From Candidatus Enterococcus moelleringii (GTDB lineage: Bacteria; Bacillota; Bacilli; Lactobacillales; Enterococcaceae): a stretch of DNA of 64,000 nt. Numbering within the stretch: the stretch's first letter is position 1; each line of letters begins with the position of its first letter. The notes beneath the pieces are model-generated. The model saw nothing but the letters and a program-made list of their open reading frames with translations. It was not told the origin of the DNA and made no database searches. The stretch is taken from contig NZ_JAFREM010000004.1 in the NCBI RefSeq assembly GCF_017377575.1, positions 62,001 through 126,000 on the forward strand, read 5' to 3'. The translations under genes and the position numbers were made by a program. Shown here piece after piece: positions 61,984 to 64,000 of the stretch.

Positions 61984-64000
61984 TTATTCTGATGCTTGAA
62001 TCCGGGTAATGACGGTTTCTTTGTTGACTAGGTGAATCGTGGCGGTGGTCAAAATCAGCTGGACTATGACGACTACAGCTATCAGCAGGATTACCTGCAA
62101 AAACGGATAACTGTAGGTTCTTATCTGCATAATCCCTTCGGCTTCGATGTATAAAAACACCAGATAACCAATAATACTGCCTAATCCAGCCGCCAGCAGA
62201 ACAATTCCACCAGCATAAAACATTCCTTCCAGCCGCAGCATCTTCTTCATTTGACCGTTAGACATACCGATTGCCTGCATAATTCCCAGCTCTTTTTTAC
62301 GACTTAAAATACTGTCAATCGTCGTATTGACTAGATTCATGATTCCCACAATTGCCAGAACCAGCAAGATAGCATAGCCGGCGCCCCGCATCATTAGTGT
62401 AGCCGATTCCCACATTTCCAGCGAATCTTCAAAGCTGTCTAATTTGTAAAACTCGCTTTCGGCTTTGATTGCTTCTAGCTGTTCTTTGACTTCCGGCAGC
62501 TGAGCTTGATCCGCCTTGATATCTACAGATCTAGTTAAATTATTGTTTGAGAAGCCTTTGATGGTCTCTTCTGATGCCAATAGAGTATTGTAATTATCGA
62601 GGCTTTTTGAAAAATCACCACCTGCGACAATCGTCATCTTTTTGACGAAGCTTTCGTTGCCATCGAATATGGTCACATCAACGGTTTCACCAATTTCCAG
62701 CTCAGGATAATTATGGGCAATAAACCCACAGGCGATCAAGGTGTTTTTCCCAGCTAATTCTTCATAGGTGACATCACCTTTGAGTAGATTAGCCTGCACT
62801 TCATCCATCTGATCTTGAGTGATCCCTCCGATGGAAACTGTCAAAGACTTTCCATCATTTATATCTTTAAAAGTAGAGATTTCTCCATGGATGGTTATAT
62901 GAGGTTCTACTTGCTCAACGCCGGGAATTGCGGCAATTTGCTGGAGGGTTTCTGGTGTTAATGGATTGTTTTGCTGCAGGTTGTTCCAATCCCGCTCCGG
63001 CGCCATCTGATCGCCGCCCCAGGTTTCCAGCTCCAGTCGGAAGTCTTCCGCAATTTCCTGTCGAGCAATATCTTGCGGGTCCATGCAATTGAAGACGGTT
63101 GAGACTACCACAAACAAAATCCCGATTAATCCCAGTGAAACAATCGTTATGATGGTTCGTTTTTTATTTCTTGATAAGTTGGCACCTGTTAAGCGCTCAA
63201 GGTTTAGATTAATAAACCCTTTGCGTTTTTTGCGTTTGGTTTCATTTTGACCGGTGTAGCGCATGGCTTCAATCGGCATAATTTTGCTAGCTAAGCGCAT
63301 CGGTCTGAGAGAAGCGATGATCACTGTCAAAAGGGAAATTCCGATACTTAATGCCACAATCCAAGGAACAATCAGCTGAACTTCGCCGTTGGATAATACT
63401 TGTCGCATCGTAGTGGTCAGGATATCTCCTCCTAAGTCAAAGGCTTCCACTAATCTTTCGAAGAACAATAAGACGGCTGCACTCCCGATGGTTAAGGCAA
63501 TCGGAATCGCGATGGCTGCTACCAGCAGGTTTTCCTTTAACACAATTTGCCGCACTTGTCTTTTGGTAGCACCAAGAGCCTTCAGCTTACCGAATTCTTG
63601 CACTTTGCTGATTAAGGACACGTAATAAATACTGTAAATCGTTAAAGCGCCGGCGATGGAAATAATGACCACAATGATGGCCATCCCACTATAGAAAGCC
63701 GGGTCGGTGTAATTGGCAAACAAATAGTCATCATTCGTCACAATATCACTTTCCAGTACGTCAAAGCTTTTGCCAATTTCTTTGGTGGCCGCTTCAATGC
63801 CATCGGTGGTTCGGGCCTCTTCCGGTGTCAGGCGCAGGAGCACACGATAGTCTCGCTGATCGACTGGAATATATTTTTCCATAAAAGGTTTTGATACCAT
63901 CATAGAGTAGACTCTTTGTTTCACGTTGTTAGAAGTCCCTGTCTCTTCAATCAATCCGGAAATCGTGAAGGTTTGCTCCTCTTCGATCCCCATTCCATTT
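61984..64000 (-). CDS. FtsX-type ABC transporter permease (5' end outside the window)
   Basis: At least 669 residues; the reading frame is still open at the window edge and no ribosome site is seen before the first ATG at 63993, so the N-terminus, including the first helix, lies beyond. Two FtsX cassettes are visible: one around residues 80-230 (S-L-I-S-K-V-Q-E-F-G-K-L-K-A-L-G-A-T) and one at 545-660 (SRKKELGIMQAIGMSNGQMKK), separated by a long extracellular MacB-like region (295-530). This duplicated-FtsX layout fits lipoprotein/peptide exporters of the MacB or Bce-like group. The ATPase gene is not in the window. Confidence 0.85.
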   Translation of the reverse strand, partial: NGMGIEEEQTFTISGLIEETGTSNNVKQRVYSMMVSKPFMEKYIPVDQRDYRVLLRLTPEEARTTDGIEAATKEIGKSFDVLESDIVTNDDYLFANYTDPAFYSGMAIIVVIISIAGALTIYSIYYVSLISKVQEFGKLKALGATKRQVRQIVLKENLLVAAIAIPIALTIGSAAVLLFFERLVEAFDLGGDILTTTMRQVLSNGEVQLIVPWIVALSIGISLLTVIIASLRPMRLASKIMPIEAMRYTGQNETKRKKRKGFINLNLERLTGANLSRNKKRTIITIVSLGLIGILFVVVSTVFNCMDPQDIARQEIAEDFRLELETWGGDQMAPERDWNNLQQNNPLTPETLQQIAAIPGVEQVEPHITIHGEISTFKDINDGKSLTVSIGGITQDQMDEVQANLLKGDVTYEELAGKNTLIACGFIAHNYPELEIGETVDVTIFDGNESFVKKMTIVAGGDFSKSLDNYNTLLASEETIKGFSNNNLTRSVDIKADQAQLPEVKEQLEAIKAESEFYKLDSFEDSLEMWESATLMMRGAGYAILLVLAIVGIMNLVNTTIDSILSRKKELGIMQAIGMSNGQMKKMLRLEGMFYAGGIVLLAAGLGSIIGYLVFLYIEAEGIMQIRTYSYPFLQVILLIAVVVIVQLILTTATIHLVNKETVITRIQASE

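Overview
The window looks like chromosome from a low-GC Gram-positive coccus of the Lactobacillales, most likely an Enterococcus or close relative. This rests on family content seen here: a walRKHIJ cluster, CIRCE-controlled groESL, a fused two-domain FeoA with FeoB, DUF1827 and DUF1836 proteins, MgtA under an M-box, and a single-chain L-serine dehydratase. Strong AGGAGG-type ribosome sites and many TTG/GTG starts fit. The species is inference. Almost everything is ordinary housekeeping or metabolic chromosome; no prophage, intact insertion sequence, CRISPR array or rRNA was seen, and there is one tRNA.

Layout. 1-9.6 kb (minus strand): Ca2+-type P-ATPase, TtcA-like thiolase, LtaS-like phosphoglycerol transferase, SerA-like dehydrogenase, the NAD salvage pair pncB-nadE, and a DUF1827 protein. 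9.7-13.7 kb: a soluble three-domain fumarate reductase with its flavin transferase ApbE. 14.1-17.7 kb: groES-groL with CIRCE, a divergent CPBP protease and an NAD(P)-binding reductase. 17.7-25.5 kb: dhaKLM (PTS-dependent dihydroxyacetone kinase) and the walRKHIJ cell-wall regulon control operon. 25.6-29 kb: tRNA-Lys, DUF1836-DegV, a sortase-anchored surface protein and a VOC protein. 29-37 kb: M-box riboswitch, GNAT and mgtA; an ECF S-component facing its TetR regulator; and a selenium/sulfur-mobilisation trio (cysteine desulfurase, YedE, DUF3343). 37-45 kb: serine dehydratase operon and leuABCD behind a leader-peptide attenuator. 45-53 kb: beta-glucoside PTS and 6-phospho-beta-glucosidase with a GntR regulator, signal peptidase, an atypical disulfide-reductase homologue preceded by a long structured element, and a MerR regulator. 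53-64 kb: feoAB with a small Cys-rich partner, nrdH-nrdE-nrdF, MgtC, an RsuA-type pseudouridine synthase and an ABC permease cut by the window end.

Regulation is unusually readable. Sites directly visible include CIRCE, an M-box with its terminator and competing pairing, a tandem TetR palindrome, a leucine-codon leader peptide before leuA, a palindrome filling the -35/-10 spacer of the PTS operon, a 19-bp MerR-type spacer, a Fur box before feoA and two phased NrdR boxes before nrdH.

The least explained sequences are non-coding. Two tandem copies of a roughly 154-bp structured unit lie between nrdE and nrdF (58958-59265). A 220-bp imperfect inverted repeat with several nested paired arms lies just upstream of the disulfide-reductase homologue (51798-52017). 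A nested palindrome between convergent genes (17654-17746) resembles fused IS3-family ends. The leu leader peptide (39973-40014) and an apparent one-base lesion at the start of the M-box-controlled GNAT gene are also worth checking.
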